Position numbers and translations under genes: made by a program
Part shown: one piece after another, positions 1 to 9,586 of the stretch
Layout: every line of letters begins with the position of its first letter
Position numbering within the stretch: position 1 is the first letter of the stretch
Assembly: GCF_009663685.2 (NCBI RefSeq)
Contig: NZ_RCOG02000032.1
Location: forward strand, 311,382 to 375,381
Source of the DNA: Cupriavidus sp. U2
GTDB lineage: Bacteria > Pseudomonadota > Gammaproteobacteria > Burkholderiales > Burkholderiaceae
DNA length: 64,000 nt
Direction: 5' to 3'
The notes under the pieces: generated by a model
What the model saw: the letters and a program-made list of their open reading frames with translations, nothing else
Told to the model about the DNA's origin: nothing
Databases searched by the model: none

Positions 1-99
1 GGGCCAGCCCTGCCCCACACTGTACTTGACTTGCATCGCCGCCGCCGGCCACTGCGCGCAACTGCCGTGCCGATGCGAATGGCGCAGCGGGCCGAGCGA

Positions 100-1179
100 C
101 TACCCCAGCGAAGCCAGCGGATGTTCCTCGCGCCGCCACTTGCTGTCGAAGAACGCGCGCACGCGGCCCGGCGTCACTTCGTCAAGGCGGGCCGGATTCC
201 ACTTCGGCTGATGGTCCTTGTCGATGACCAGCGCGCGGATGCCCTCGATGCCGTCGCCATGACGGAACACGTCGTACATCATGTCTAGCTCCATGCGCAG
301 TTCGTCTTCCAGCGTCATCGTGCGCGCACGGCGGATCTGTTCCAGCGTGACGCAAAGCATCAGCGGTGACCGGCTGCGCAGCGTGGCGGCGGTCTGGGCC
401 GCCCAGTCGCCGGCCGTGTCGCTGACCGCGCTCAGAATCTCCTGCGCCGTGGCGCCGGCAAACAGCGTGTCGATCATGCCGGCATGCTGCGCCAGCGGGC
501 TGGCGTGCGGCACGCACGCTGCCGCGTGCTGACCCGTGAAGGTGGCGATATGAGCCAGCACGGCGTCGCCGCTGTCAAACGCATGCGCCTGCAGCGATGC
601 CGCCAGTTCCGCCATTACATTGGACGGCAGATACGCATCGGCCAGCTTCGCGTACAGGGCGTCGGCGGCGTGAATCACCGTGCCGGTCAGACCCAGGTAC
701 TCGCCGATATGGCCCGGCGTACGCGCCAGGAACCAGCCGCCGCCCACATCGGGGAACAGGCCGATATTCGTCTCCGGCATCGCCATCCTGGTACGGTCAG
801 TGACGATGCGCAGCCGCGCGCCCTGCGAGATGCCCATGCCGCCGCCCATCACCACGCCGTCCATCAGGGCGATATAGGGCTTGCGGTAGCGGTGGATCAG
901 ATGGTTGAGCGCGTACTCCTCGACAAAGAACTGGTCGAGCATCGGGTCGTTGGCGTAGTACGCCTGATGGAACCAGCGGATATCGCCGCCGGCGCAGAAC
1001 GCCTTGCCGCCCGCGCCGGCCACCACCACCGCGTGCACGGCGGCATCGGCCTCCCACTGCTGCAGTGCCTGCGTGATCGCGCGAATCATGTCGAGCGACA
1101 GCGCATTCAGGGCCTGCGGGCGGGTCAGCGTCAGATAGGCCACACCGCCCTGCACCGCCGTCGATACAAACTCCGTCAT
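100..1179 (-). CDS. Enoyl-CoA hydratase/isomerase family, 3-hydroxyisobutyryl-CoA hydrolase-like
   Basis: 359-residue crotonase-fold protein. It probably hydrolyses 3-hydroxyisobutyryl-CoA in valine breakdown. Visible motifs are AFCAGGD (about residues 60-66), the oxyanion-hole segment GGGMG (112-116), PET (135-137) and FPDVGGG (142-148). Near the C-terminus DKDHQPKWNP is typical of the hydrolase branch (ECH_2) rather than of simple enoyl-CoA hydratases, and the length also fits that branch. The ATG at 1179 is preceded by GGAG at good spacing; a start 27 bases upstream is possible but lacks a better site. It stands alone, with the chemoreceptor gene upstream on the same strand. The fold is certain; the exact substrate is inferred. 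Confidence 0.85.
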   Translation of the reverse strand: MTEFVSTAVQGGVAYLTLTRPQALNALSLDMIRAITQALQQWEADAAVHAVVVAGAGGKAFCAGGDIRWFHQAYYANDPMLDQFFVEEYALNHLIHRYRKPYIALMDGVVMGGGMGISQGARLRIVTDRTRMAMPETNIGLFPDVGGGWFLARTPGHIGEYLGLTGTVIHAADALYAKLADAYLPSNVMAELAASLQAHAFDSGDAVLAHIATFTGQHAAACVPHASPLAQHAGMIDTLFAGATAQEILSAVSDTAGDWAAQTAATLRSRSPLMLCVTLEQIRRARTMTLEDELRMELDMMYDVFRHGDGIEGIRALVIDKDHQPKWNPARLDEVTPGRVRAFFDSKWRREEHPLASLG

Positions 1180-1293
1180 ATCCGTCTCCGTTCCAGTAGG
1201 CGGCAATTTTACGCCACCTGCCTTGCCCGGATTCGATGACGACGCCGTTTCAGAATCGGCTCAGCGTCTGTCGAGCCACTGTAGCCCCGGCGA

Positions 1294-2862
1294 TCACGCC
1301 AGCCGGAAGGCCGACATCAGCCCTGTCAGCCGTTGCGCCTGGTCTTCGAGCGACCCGGCCGCGGCGGCGGCTTCCTCCACCAGCGCCGCGTTCTGCTGCG
1401 TCATGCCGTCCATGTGCGAGACGGCCACGTTCACCTGTTCGATGCCCCGCGACTGCTCGTCCGACGCCGCGCTGATGCCGCCGACGATGTCGCTCACGCG
1501 GCGCACCGCATTGACGATGTCCTGCATGGCGCGCTCCGCGTCGTCCACCAGCGATGTGCCTTCGCGCACATTCGACACCGAGGCGCCGATCAGCGTGCGG
1601 ATTTCCTTCGACGCCGCCGCGCACCGCTGCGACAGATCGCGCACGTCGCCGGCCACCACCGCGAAGCCACGGCCGTGCTCGCCGGCCCGCGCGGCTTCGA
1701 CGGCCGCATTGAGCGCCAGGATATTGGTCTGGAAGGCGATCTTCTCGATCACATCGATGATGTCCACCACCTTGTTGGCGCCGGTGTCGATCTGCTGCAT
1801 CGTGCTCTGCACCCGCGATACGGCCTGGCTGCCGGTCTCTGCCAGCCGGCGCGCATCCACCGCCAGTGTGCTGGCCTCGCGGGCGCTATCCGCGTTGTGG
1901 CGCACGGTGCTGGTCAACTCCTCCATGCTCGAAGCGGTCTCCTGAAGCGACGCGGCCTGCTGCTCGGTACGCTGCGACAGGTTGGCATTCCCGCTGGCGA
2001 TCTGCTGGCTCGCCGCCGCAATCGAATCGGCGCCGCTGCGCACTTCGCCCACCATCTCGGCCAGGCGACCCTGCATGCGCCCCAGCATGCCGAGCATGCG
2101 GCTGGTCTCGCTTCTTGCATGCTCGTCGGCGATTGCTGCGCCATCGCGCATCGCCGAAATACTAAGATCGCCGTCCGCCATCCGCGCAAAACGGCCAATG
2201 GCGATATCCAGCGGATGGACGATCGACGCACGCAGGCGCCAGGCCACCACGGTGCTGAACGCCAGGCCGAGCACCAGGACCGCGATGGAAACGGTCAGCA
2301 GCCGGTCATAGCGATGCTGGGAATTCTCGTAGACAGCCTTGGCGCTTTCCACCTGCAGGCGCCCAAGTTCCGTATTGACGGCGGTGAACTGGATATCGAG
2401 TTTCGGAATCGTCTCCATGACCGCCTTCATCATCGCATCGCGGTTGCCTGCGTTGAGGGCGGCGATCATCGGCGCCACGCCCTCCTGGAACAGCGCGCGG
2501 CGTTTCTCTGACACATTCTCGGTGGCGCGTGTCTGCTCGTCGGTTCGCGGAATGGCCAGATACGACTGCCAGGCGGCGTCGGACAGCCGCGCGAAGTCCT
2601 GGGCCGTGGCGGCGCGGGCCTTGGCGTCGGCCGCTTCGGTGGCAAAGGCCGCCTGGTCCAGCAGCACACGCACAAGTAGTTGATTCGAGCGCGCCTCGGC
2701 CAGATACGTGGCGGCCGACAATTGCTGCTGGTAGATCTGGCGCGTGGCGTCGTTACTACGCGACATGCCGATCCAACCAACGGCACCGACAATCAACAGC
2801 AACAAGTTTGTGACAATTGTCAGAAGCCACAAACGGGTTCCAATCGTAGTGTTGCGAAACAT
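1294..2862 (-). CDS. Methyl-accepting chemotaxis protein
   Basis: 522-residue transmembrane chemoreceptor. A membrane segment lies at about residues 12-33, then a periplasmic helical sensor domain of roughly 155 residues (four-helix-bundle type), a second membrane segment at about 190-212, a HAMP linker and the long cytoplasmic signalling coiled coil. The signalling tip contains [20 protein letters not shown], the segment that contacts CheA/CheW. Just after it the protein reads [11 protein letters not shown] where most receptors have VAGEVRxLAQR. It ends in LMSAFRLA, so there is no C-terminal CheR-binding pentapeptide. The ATG at 2862 has GGAGA upstream and gives a normal N-terminal membrane anchor; an upstream ATG at 2928 adds 22 residues with no helix. 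The ligand cannot be told from sequence. Confidence 0.93.
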   Translation of the reverse strand: MFRNTTIGTRLWLLTIVTNLLLLIVGAVGWIGMSRSNDATRQIYQQQLSAATYLAEARSNQLLVRVLLDQAAFATEAADAKARAATAQDFARLSDAAWQSYLAIPRTDEQTRATENVSEKRRALFQEGVAPMIAALNAGNRDAMMKAVMETIPKLDIQFTAVNTELGRLQVESAKAVYENSQHRYDRLLTVSIAVLVLGLAFSTVVAWRLRASIVHPLDIAIGRFARMADGDLSISAMRDGAAIADEHARSETSRMLGMLGRMQGRLAEMVGEVRSGADSIAAASQQIASGNANLSQRTEQQAASLQETASSMEELTSTVRHNADSAREASTLAVDARRLAETGSQAVSRVQSTMQQIDTGANKVVDIIDVIEKIAFQTNILALNAAVEAARAGEHGRGFAVVAGDVRDLSQRCAAASKEIRTLIGASVSNVREGTSLVDDAERAMQDIVNAVRRVSDIVGGISAASDEQSRGIEQVNVAVSHMDGMTQQNAALVEEAAAAAGSLEDQAQRLTGLMSAFRLA

Positions 2863-3057
2863 GGGGCAGTTCTCTCCGTGACTTGAATATCGGCCACTCC
2901 TCCATGGCCGTCGCCCCAATGACGGCATTGTGAGGGCCGACTTGATTGCCTGCCGGTGATAGTCAGTCCTTCATTTTCGTGATGGATGGCAAAACGTTAT
3001 GCGGGCGCCACTTGACGTGCGTATGGAGGAAATCCTCGGTGCGAATCTGGCGGAAAT

Positions 3058-4005
3058 ATGCACACTTGCGCCATGACATCTCCTACGACATCGGCCGCTC
3101 CCGCCGCCCAGGGTTTTGACCCCGGCCTGATCCTGATGGCCTTCGCGCCAGTCTTCGTGCTGACGATTGGCTGGGAGGCCTGGTACTGGTCCAAGCGCGA
3201 CCGCTCGGTCTACAGTTGGCGCGACACGCTGTCGAACGCCACGCTGGCGCTGATGCACCAGGCATCGGACGCCTTCTTTCTGTGGTTGATGATCCGCACG
3301 GTCTACACGTGGTGCTACGCCCACGGCCTGCGCGCCGTGCCACAGACGTGGTGGTCGTTTGCACTGCTGTTGCTGCTGCAGGACTTTCTTTATTACTGGT
3401 TCCACCGCGCCAGCCATCGGGTGCGATGGATGTGGGCGTCGCACGTGGCCCATCACTCGTCGGAAGGCATGAACTTCTCCACGGCGTTCCGGCAAAGCCT
3501 GACCTATCCGATCTCGGGCATGTGGATGTTCTGGATTCCGCTGGCTTTTATCGGATTTTCTCCAGATTGGGTCATCCTGGCAGTGGGCCTGAACCTGGCG
3601 TTCCAGTTCTTCGTCCACACGCGGCTCGGACAACGATGGCCGATCGTTGAGAAGATGGTCAATACGCCAAGCGTGCACCGCGTACATCATGCGAAGAATC
3701 CGCAGTACATCGACCGCAACTACGCCGGGGTGCTGACGGTCTGGGATCGCATGTTCGGCACCTTCGTGCCCGAGCAGGAGGCGCCGCAATACGGCATCAC
3801 GCGCCAGGTCCGTACCTATAACCCGCTGACGCTGACGTTTCACGAATGGCGCGACATGTTTGCCGATGTGTGGCGCGAGCGTGATCTGCGGTATTTGTGG
3901 AAGCCGCCGGAGTGGCGAGGACCGCGGGCTGCGGCTTCGGAGGTTGATATGCTTGCCCTCTCCCCAGGCCCCTCTCCCGCGAGCGGGAGAGGGGAGCAAA
4001 CCTAA
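3058..4005 (+). CDS. Fatty-acid hydroxylase / sterol desaturase family membrane protein
   Basis: 315-residue integral membrane di-iron oxygenase. The histidine clusters that bind the two irons are HRASH (116-120), HVAHH (129-133) and HRVHH (207-211). Hydrophobic segments lie at about 22-40, 65-85, 98-115 and 150-185. The substrate is probably a lipid or hydroxylated isoprenoid; nothing narrows it. The last roughly 17 residues (LALSPGPSPASGRGEQT) are encoded by a REP-like palindrome, so the original stop was probably lost and the reading frame now runs through a repeat. An alternative start is the ATG at 3073. A second member of the family lies at 55086-56081. A bidirectional terminator follows directly. 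Confidence 0.88.
   Translation: MHTCAMTSPTTSAAPAAQGFDPGLILMAFAPVFVLTIGWEAWYWSKRDRSVYSWRDTLSNATLALMHQASDAFFLWLMIRTVYTWCYAHGLRAVPQTWWSFALLLLLQDFLYYWFHRASHRVRWMWASHVAHHSSEGMNFSTAFRQSLTYPISGMWMFWIPLAFIGFSPDWVILAVGLNLAFQFFVHTRLGQRWPIVEKMVNTPSVHRVHHAKNPQYIDRNYAGVLTVWDRMFGTFVPEQEAPQYGITRQVRTYNPLTLTFHEWRDMFADVWRERDLRYLWKPPEWRGPRAAASEVDMLALSPGPSPASGRGEQT
3969..3994. repeat. REP-like palindrome (12-bp stem)
   Basis: A perfect inverted repeat: CCCCTCTCCCGC (3969-3980), a two-base GA loop, and GCGGGAGAGGGG (3983-3994). Palindromes of this CCCTCTCCCGC type are common dispersed intergenic repeats in betaproteobacteria and related groups. Here it sits inside the last codons of the upstream desaturase gene. 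Confidence 0.8.
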
Positions 4006-4016
4006 GTCGGGCGACG

Positions 4017-4050
4017 AAAAAAAAACCGCGCCACCAGGGCGCGGTTTTTT
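4017..4050. terminator. Bidirectional intrinsic terminator
   Basis: Stem CCGCGCC (4026-4032) / GGCGCGG (4038-4044), with an A-run before it and six T after it. It lies between the converging desaturase (+) and typA (-) genes and can serve both. Confidence 0.9.
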
Positions 4051-4084
4051 GCTACCAGCCGGCCAGCAGGCCGGACACCGGAAA

Positions 4085-5905
4085 TCAGTTCGCGTCGCGC
4101 GAAGCACGCTTGCGCTCGTGCTCCTTCAGGTGACGCTTGCGCAGACGGATGCTCTTCGGCGTGATTTCCACCAGTTCGTCGTCGGCGATGAATTCCACCG
4201 CGTATTCCAGCGACATCTGGATCGGCGGCACCAGGCGCACCGCTTCGTCGGTACCCGACGCGCGCACGTTGGTCAGCTGCTTGCCCTTGATCGGGTTCAC
4301 GACCAGGTCGTTGTCGCGGCTGTGGATGCCGATGATCATGCCTTCGTACAGCGCATCGCCCGGCTTCACGAACATGCGGCCGCGATCCTGCAGCTTCCAC
4401 AGCGCGTAGGCCACGGCGTCGCCGTCGTCCTGCGAGATCAGCACACCGTTGTGGCGCTCGCCCAGGCCGCCTTCGCGCACCGGTGCGTAGTCGTCGAAGA
4501 TGTGGCTGATCAGGCCCGTACCACGGGTCAGCGTCAGGAATTCACCCTGGAAGCCGATCAGGCCACGCGCCGGAATGCGGTATTCCAGGCGGGTACGGCC
4601 CTTGCCGTCCGACGCCATGTCGAGCAGTTCGCCCTTGCGGCGGCCCAGCTCTTCCATGACCGAACCCTGGTGGCCGTCTTCGACGTCCACGGTCAGCAGT
4701 TCGTACGGCTCGTGCTTGACGCCGCCGATGTCCTTGAACACCACGCGCGGACGCGACACGGCCAGCTCGTAGCCTTCGCGGCGCATGTTTTCCAGCAGGA
4801 TGGTCAGGTGCAGTTCGCCACGGCCCGACACTTCGAAGATGGTGTCGTCGCCGGTATCGGCCACGCGCAGCGCCACGTTCGACTTCAGTTCGCGGTCCAG
4901 ACGTTCGCGCAGCTGGCGGCTGGTCACGAACTTGCCTTCACGGCCGGCCAGCGGCGACGTGTTGACGCAGAAATTCATCGTCAGCGTCGGCTCGTCCACC
5001 TTCAGCATGGGCAGCGCGTCCGGGGCTTCCGGGGCGCACACCGTGCAGCCGATGCCCAGTTCCTCGATACCGTTGATCAGCACGATGTCGCCGGCTTCCG
5101 CCTCGGCCACGATTTCGCGCTCCAGGCCGCTGAACTTCAGCACCTGGTTGATACGGCCCTTGATCGGGTTGCCTTCCGGACCGAACTTGACCACCACGTC
5201 CTGCAGCGGCTTGGCGCGGCCACGCGAAATGCGGCCCACGCCGATCTTGCCGACGTAGCTCGAATAGTCCAGCGAGATGATCTGCATCTGCAGCGGGCCG
5301 TTCGGGTCGTCGTTACGCACCGGCACCTTGTCCAGCACGGTCTCGAACAGCGGCTTCATGTCGCCGTCGCGCACGTCCTCGGTCAGGCCGGCGTAGCCGT
5401 TCAGGCCCGAGGCGTAGATCACCGAGAAATCGAGTTGGTCGTCGTTGGCGCCCAGCTTGTCGAACAGGTCGAAGGTCTGGTTGATCACCCAGTCCGGGCG
5501 GGCGCCCGGGCGGTCGATCTTGTTGATCACCACGATGGGCTTCAGGCCCAGGGCCAGTGCCTTGCGCGTCACGAAACGCGTTTGCGGCATCGGGCCTTCC
5601 ACGGCGTCCACCAGCAGCAGCACGCCGTCGACCATCGACAGCACGCGTTCCACTTCACCGCCGAAGTCGGCGTGGCCCGGGGTATCGACAATGTTGATGT
5701 GCGTGCCGTTGTACTCGACGGCACAGTTCTTCGCGAGGATGGTAATCCCGCGTTCCTTTTCCAGGTCGTTCGAGTCCATCACCCGTTCGGCGATTTGCTG
5801 GTTGTCGCGGAAGGTGCCTGCCTGGCGCAGGAGTTGGTCGACCAGGGTGGTCTTGCCATGATCGACGTGAGCGATGATGGCGATATTACGGATGGCGCGG
5901 GTCAT
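4085..5905 (-). CDS. typA: Translational GTPase TypA/BipA
   Basis: 606-residue ribosome-binding GTPase of the elongation-factor family, needed for ribosome assembly and growth under stress. The G1 loop is AHVDHGKT (12-19), the switch region reads KERGITI, G3 is [15 protein letters not shown] and G4 is [13 protein letters not shown]-Tu domain 2, EF-G-like domains III and V, and the BipA-specific C-terminal domain follow. Length matches the family (about 605). It is monocistronic, transcribed leftwards from a promoter near 5951 and ended by the terminator at 4017-4050. Confidence 0.97.
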   Translation of the reverse strand: MTRAIRNIAIIAHVDHGKTTLVDQLLRQAGTFRDNQQIAERVMDSNDLEKERGITILAKNCAVEYNGTHINIVDTPGHADFGGEVERVLSMVDGVLLLVDAVEGPMPQTRFVTRKALALGLKPIVVINKIDRPGARPDWVINQTFDLFDKLGANDDQLDFSVIYASGLNGYAGLTEDVRDGDMKPLFETVLDKVPVRNDDPNGPLQMQIISLDYSSYVGKIGVGRISRGRAKPLQDVVVKFGPEGNPIKGRINQVLKFSGLEREIVAEAEAGDIVLINGIEELGIGCTVCAPEAPDALPMLKVDEPTLTMNFCVNTSPLAGREGKFVTSRQLRERLDRELKSNVALRVADTGDDTIFEVSGRGELHLTILLENMRREGYELAVSRPRVVFKDIGGVKHEPYELLTVDVEDGHQGSVMEELGRRKGELLDMASDGKGRTRLEYRIPARGLIGFQGEFLTLTRGTGLISHIFDDYAPVREGGLGERHNGVLISQDDGDAVAYALWKLQDRGRMFVKPGDALYEGMIIGIHSRDNDLVVNPIKGKQLTNVRASGTDEAVRLVPPIQMSLEYAVEFIADDELVEITPKSIRLRKRHLKEHERKRASRDAN

Positions 5906-5950
5906 TCGGCGTCCCCTGAAGGCGGAGCTATCGGAAAAAATTAACCCGAC

Positions 5951-5956
5951 ATTCTA
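5951..5956 (-). promoter_or_regulatory. Probable -10 element of typA
   Basis: On the minus strand TAGAAT is preceded by TGC (extended -10, TGCTAGAAT). The predicted start of transcription is near 5944, about 38 bases before the typA ATG. No clear -35 is visible, which is usual for an extended -10. Confidence 0.5.
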
Positions 5957-6010
5957 GCATGTTGCAGCGCAGAACACTCTATTGCTGTTCAGCATAGATC
6001 AAGACGCGTC

Positions 6011-6083
6011 ATTGCGTATTTCGCAATAACGAATTTCAGTGCTTGAACATCACTTGCGACATGCTTATATTTGCCCAGGCAAA
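6011..6083. promoter_or_regulatory. Two candidate MarR operators before marR
   Basis: Two inverted repeats lie within 90 bases of the marR start: ATTGCGTATTTCGCAAT (6011-6027; six-base arms, five-base spacer) and TTTGCCCAGGCAAA (6070-6083; six-base arms, two-base spacer). The second overlaps a possible -10 (TATATT, 6066-6071). MarR proteins usually bind such palindromes over their own promoters, so autorepression of the efflux operon is the likely reading. Confidence 0.55.
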
Positions 6084-6100
6084 GATTGCAGTGACAAGAG

Positions 6101-6616
6101 ATGACGTACCCGACACCCCTATCCCCGCCCGAAGACCTGTTCGACCCGGCCGACTATGAAATCGGCAAGAGCGTCGGCTACCTGCTGGGGCGCGCCAAGA
6201 ATACGCTGTCGCAGGGCGTGGAGCAGGAGGTCAGCAGCCTGGACATGACCCACGCCCAGGCCAGTTGCCTGATGATGCTGGCCAAGGGCGAGGCCACCAC
6301 GGTGACTGACCTGGCCCGCAACCTGAACACCGATGCCGGATCGGTCACGCGCCTGCTGAGCCGCATGGAAAAGCGCGGCCTGATCGCGCGCACGCGCCGC
6401 GACGACGACCGCCGTGTGGTGGACCTGTCGATCACCCCGGCCGGCAACGCCATGGTCGAAAAGCTGCCGGCCGTCTTCTGCAATGTCATGCGCCGCCATT
6501 TCGAGGGCTTCACCCATGACGAGATCGAGGCGCTGCGCGGCATGTTGCTGCGGATCCTCGCCAACCACGGCGGCCCCGACCCGGCGGGCTGTCCCTTCGA
6601 GCGCAACACAGGATAG
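6101..6616 (+). CDS. MarR family transcriptional repressor of the efflux operon
   Basis: 171-residue MarR-fold regulator. The winged helix-turn-helix runs over about residues 62-115, with VTDLARNLNTDAGSVTRLLS as the recognition region and the DDDRR wing tip typical of the family. It is the first gene of a co-directional run with outer membrane factor, EmrA and EmrB (gaps of 87, 70 and 38 bases). That matches the emrR-emrAB arrangement, in which small lipophilic compounds release the repressor. The ATG at 6101 follows AAGAG. The ligand is unknown. Confidence 0.9.
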   Translation: MTYPTPLSPPEDLFDPADYEIGKSVGYLLGRAKNTLSQGVEQEVSSLDMTHAQASCLMMLAKGEATTVTDLARNLNTDAGSVTRLLSRMEKRGLIARTRRDDDRRVVDLSITPAGNAMVEKLPAVFCNVMRRHFEGFTHDEIEALRGMLLRILANHGGPDPAGCPFERNTG

Positions 6617-6703
6617 GCGGGCCGCCCACGACACCGAAGAAGAATTCCAATCGTCAGACACGCCATTCCTGAAATCGCCAGACCGCGTCACAGTTCACAC
6701 CCT

Positions 6704-8230
6704 ATGACCACCGCTCATTCTCTTTCCTGCCGTGCCAGCCGCGCGGGCCAGCTTCGCCGCACGGGCACGCTCGCGCTGACCGTGCTGGCCGCTGCCGTGC
6801 TGGCCGGTTGCGCCGCGCTGGGCAATTCGCACAGCACGCAGGCCATGACCGACGCCGGCACGCTGGCCTCGCCGCAGACCTTTGCCAGCGAACACGGCCA
6901 GTGGCCGTCGCAGGACTGGGTCGACCAGTTCCACGATCCGCAACTGCGTGCGCTGGTGGACGAAGCCATCCAGGGCAATCCGAACCTGCAGGTGGCCTTT
7001 GGCCGCCTGGAAGCCTCGCGCGCGATGGCCGATGCCACGCGTTCGGCGCTCTACCCCGGCGTGGACTTTGAAGGCAGCCTGGTGCGCCAGCGTTTCTCGG
7101 AGACCGACCTGTTTACGGGCACGCCGCTGGCCGGGTCATGGCAGAACCAGTCGCGCCTGCAGCTGGGCCTGTCGTGGGACCTCGATTTCTGGGGCAAGAA
7201 CCGCGATGCGCTGGAAGCCGCGCTGTCCGATGACCGTGCGATGGAAGCCGAGACCCAGGCAGCGCGCCTAATGCTGACCACGTCGGTGGCCCGCGGCTAC
7301 AACCGCCTGGCCGCGCTGTACGCGCAGCGCGACGTGGCCGAACGCGCCATCGCCCAGCGCCGCGACCTGACCGACCTGTCGCGCCAGCGCCTGGCCGCCG
7401 GCCTCGACACCCAGGTGGAAACCACCCAGGCGCGCGGCACCGTGGCCGCCGCCCAGACCGACCTGCAGCGTGTGGATGAGGAAATCGCGCTGGCGCGCAA
7501 CCAGATCGCCGCGCTGCTGGGCAAGGGGCCCGACCGCGGCCTGCAGATCACGCGGCCCACGCTGCTGGCCAACGCCACGCCGCAACTGCCCGACGACCTG
7601 ACCATCGGCCTGATTGGCCGCCGCCCGGACATCGTGGCCGCGCGCTGGCGCGTGGAGGCGTCGTCCAAGGACATCACCGTGGCGAAGAAGGAGTTCCTGC
7701 CCGATGTGAAGCTGACCGCCTTTGCCGGGGTGGCCTCGCTCGATCCGTCGAACCTGCTGATGAGCATGAGCCGCACGTTCGGCGTGGGGCCGTCGGTAAC
7801 GCTGCCGATCTTCCAGGGCGGCCGCCTGCGCGCCAACCTGAAGGGCAAGTACGCGCAGTACGACATCGCGGCGGCCAGCTACAACCAGACGCTGGTCGAC
7901 GCGCTGCGCGAGACCGCCGACACCGTGACCAGCATCCGCAGCGTGGACCAGCAGATCGAGACGCAGCGCGAGGCGCTGAACCTGGCCGAGCACGCCTACG
8001 CACTGTCCACCACGCGCTACAAGGCCGGCCTGGGCACGCAGCTGACGGTGCTCAATGCCGAAAGCAACGTATTGCAACAGCGCCGGCTGGCCACCGACCT
8101 GCAGGCACGCCGGCTCGACCTGCAGATGAGCCTGATGAAGGCGCTTGGCGGTGGCTACCAGGAAGCCGAGAGCGCCAGCCATGGCGCATCCGGCAAGCCT
8201 GCAAGCGCGGCCCCCGGCACGCAGGGTTGA
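6704..8230 (+). CDS. Outer membrane factor lipoprotein of an efflux pump (NodT/OprM type)
   Basis: 508-residue TolC-like outer membrane channel. A hydrophobic signal ends in LAGC with the lipidated cysteine at residue 36, so it is anchored as a lipoprotein. Two repeated helical/beta halves follow; the QARGTVAAAQTDLQRVDEEI and NVLQQRRLATDLQARRLDLQ stretches are the periplasmic coiled coils. It probably completes a tripartite pump with the downstream EmrA/EmrB-type proteins. E. coli emrAB borrows TolC, whereas here the channel gene is inside the operon. The C-terminal 25 residues are small and polar. Confidence 0.93.
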   Translation: MTTAHSLSCRASRAGQLRRTGTLALTVLAAAVLAGCAALGNSHSTQAMTDAGTLASPQTFASEHGQWPSQDWVDQFHDPQLRALVDEAIQGNPNLQVAFGRLEASRAMADATRSALYPGVDFEGSLVRQRFSETDLFTGTPLAGSWQNQSRLQLGLSWDLDFWGKNRDALEAALSDDRAMEAETQAARLMLTTSVARGYNRLAALYAQRDVAERAIAQRRDLTDLSRQRLAAGLDTQVETTQARGTVAAAQTDLQRVDEEIALARNQIAALLGKGPDRGLQITRPTLLANATPQLPDDLTIGLIGRRPDIVAARWRVEASSKDITVAKKEFLPDVKLTAFAGVASLDPSNLLMSMSRTFGVGPSVTLPIFQGGRLRANLKGKYAQYDIAAASYNQTLVDALRETADTVTSIRSVDQQIETQREALNLAEHAYALSTTRYKAGLGTQLTVLNAESNVLQQRRLATDLQARRLDLQMSLMKALGGGYQEAESASHGASGKPASAAPGTQG

Positions 8231-8300
8231 GGGCACCGGCTGACGGAAACGGCCGAAACCAGACAAGACGACACATCGCAGAGATTCGAGAGATCCCATC

Positions 8301-9548
8301 ATGAGCACCAACCAGCAAGCAGCCCCCGCGGGCGACAACAACGGCAAGCGCAAGCGCCTGCTCGTTTCCCTGACCGCCGCGGTCGTGGTGGCCGGCATCG
8401 GCTATGGCCTGTACTGGGGCCTTTACGCCCGCCATTTCGAGAACACCGACGACGCCTACGTCGCCGGCAACGTCGTGCAGGTCACGCCGCTGGTGGGCGG
8501 CACCGTGGTGTCGATTGCCGCCGACGATACGCAGCTGGTGACCGCCGGCCAGCCGCTGATCCAGCTCGATCGCGCCGACACCCAGGTGGCGATGGAGCAG
8601 GCCGAAGCCCAGCTGGCCCAGGCCGTGCGCGAGGTGCGCACGCTGTACGTCAACAATGGTTCGCTGTCCGCACAGGTGGCGCTGCGCGAAGCCGATGTGG
8701 CCAAGGCCCGCGACGACTTGCGCCGCCGCCAGGCCATTGCCGGTTCGGGCGCCGTGTCGAGCGAGGAAATCGCCCACGCCCAGACCGCGCTGAAGGCGGC
8801 CGAGTCGGCGCTGGTGGCCGCTCGCGAGCAATTGGCCTCGAACCAGGTGCTGACCGACCAGACCACTGTGGAAAAGCACCCGAACGTGCAGCGCGCCGCC
8901 GCCAACCTGCGCTCGGCCTATCTGGCGTTCGCGCGCTCGACGATGCCGGCGCCCGTGACGGGCTACGTGGCCAAGCGTTCGGTGCAGGTGGGCCAGCGCG
9001 TGGCGGCCGGCACGCCGCTGATGGCCGTGGTGCCGCTGGATCAGGTCTGGGTCGATGCCAACTTCAAGGAAGTGCAGATCACGCATATGCGGATCGGCCA
9101 GCCGGTGGAACTGGAAGCCGACGTCTATGGCTCGAAGGTCAAGTACACGGGCCATGTGGAAGGCTTTTCGGCCGGCACCGGCGCCGCGTTCTCGCTGCTG
9201 CCGGCGCAGAACGCCACCGGCAACTGGATCAAGGTGGTGCAGCGCCTGCCGGTGCGGATCGCGCTGGACGCGCAGCAACTGAAGGACCACCCGCTGCGCG
9301 TGGGCCTGTCGATGAACGTCACGGTCGACGTGCGCAAGGAAGAAGGCGCGTCGCTGGTCAGCGCCAAGTCCGCCCGGCCGCTGCAGACCGATGTGTACGA
9401 CAAGGTGGCGCAGGACGCCGACGCGCTGATCGCCCGCATCATCGCGGTCAACAACGGCGGCCGCCCGCCGGCGCCGGGCGCGGCGGGTGCCGCAAGCGCG
9501 GCCAGCGCGGCTGCGGCGCGTGCGGCGGCCAAGCCCGCCCGTACCTGA
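8301..9548 (+). CDS. HlyD/EmrA-type periplasmic adaptor of an efflux pump
   Basis: 415-residue membrane fusion protein joining the inner-membrane transporter to the outer-membrane channel. A single N-terminal membrane segment lies at about 19-42. It is followed by the NTDDAYVAGNVVQVTPLVGG start of the lipoyl half-motif, a coiled-coil hairpin (about 95-200), the second lipoyl half (MPAPVTGYVAKRSVQVGQRV) and a beta-barrel domain. The last about 30 residues are a low-complexity Ala/Pro tail. Second transport gene of the marR operon. Confidence 0.93.
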   Translation: MSTNQQAAPAGDNNGKRKRLLVSLTAAVVVAGIGYGLYWGLYARHFENTDDAYVAGNVVQVTPLVGGTVVSIAADDTQLVTAGQPLIQLDRADTQVAMEQAEAQLAQAVREVRTLYVNNGSLSAQVALREADVAKARDDLRRRQAIAGSGAVSSEEIAHAQTALKAAESALVAAREQLASNQVLTDQTTVEKHPNVQRAAANLRSAYLAFARSTMPAPVTGYVAKRSVQVGQRVAAGTPLMAVVPLDQVWVDANFKEVQITHMRIGQPVELEADVYGSKVKYTGHVEGFSAGTGAAFSLLPAQNATGNWIKVVQRLPVRIALDAQQLKDHPLRVGLSMNVTVDVRKEEGASLVSAKSARPLQTDVYDKVAQDADALIARIIAVNNGGRPPAPGAAGAASAASAAAARAAAKPART

Positions 9549-9586
9549 ATCGATCCGATCCGACCTGTTTGACTGGCTGACTGCCC

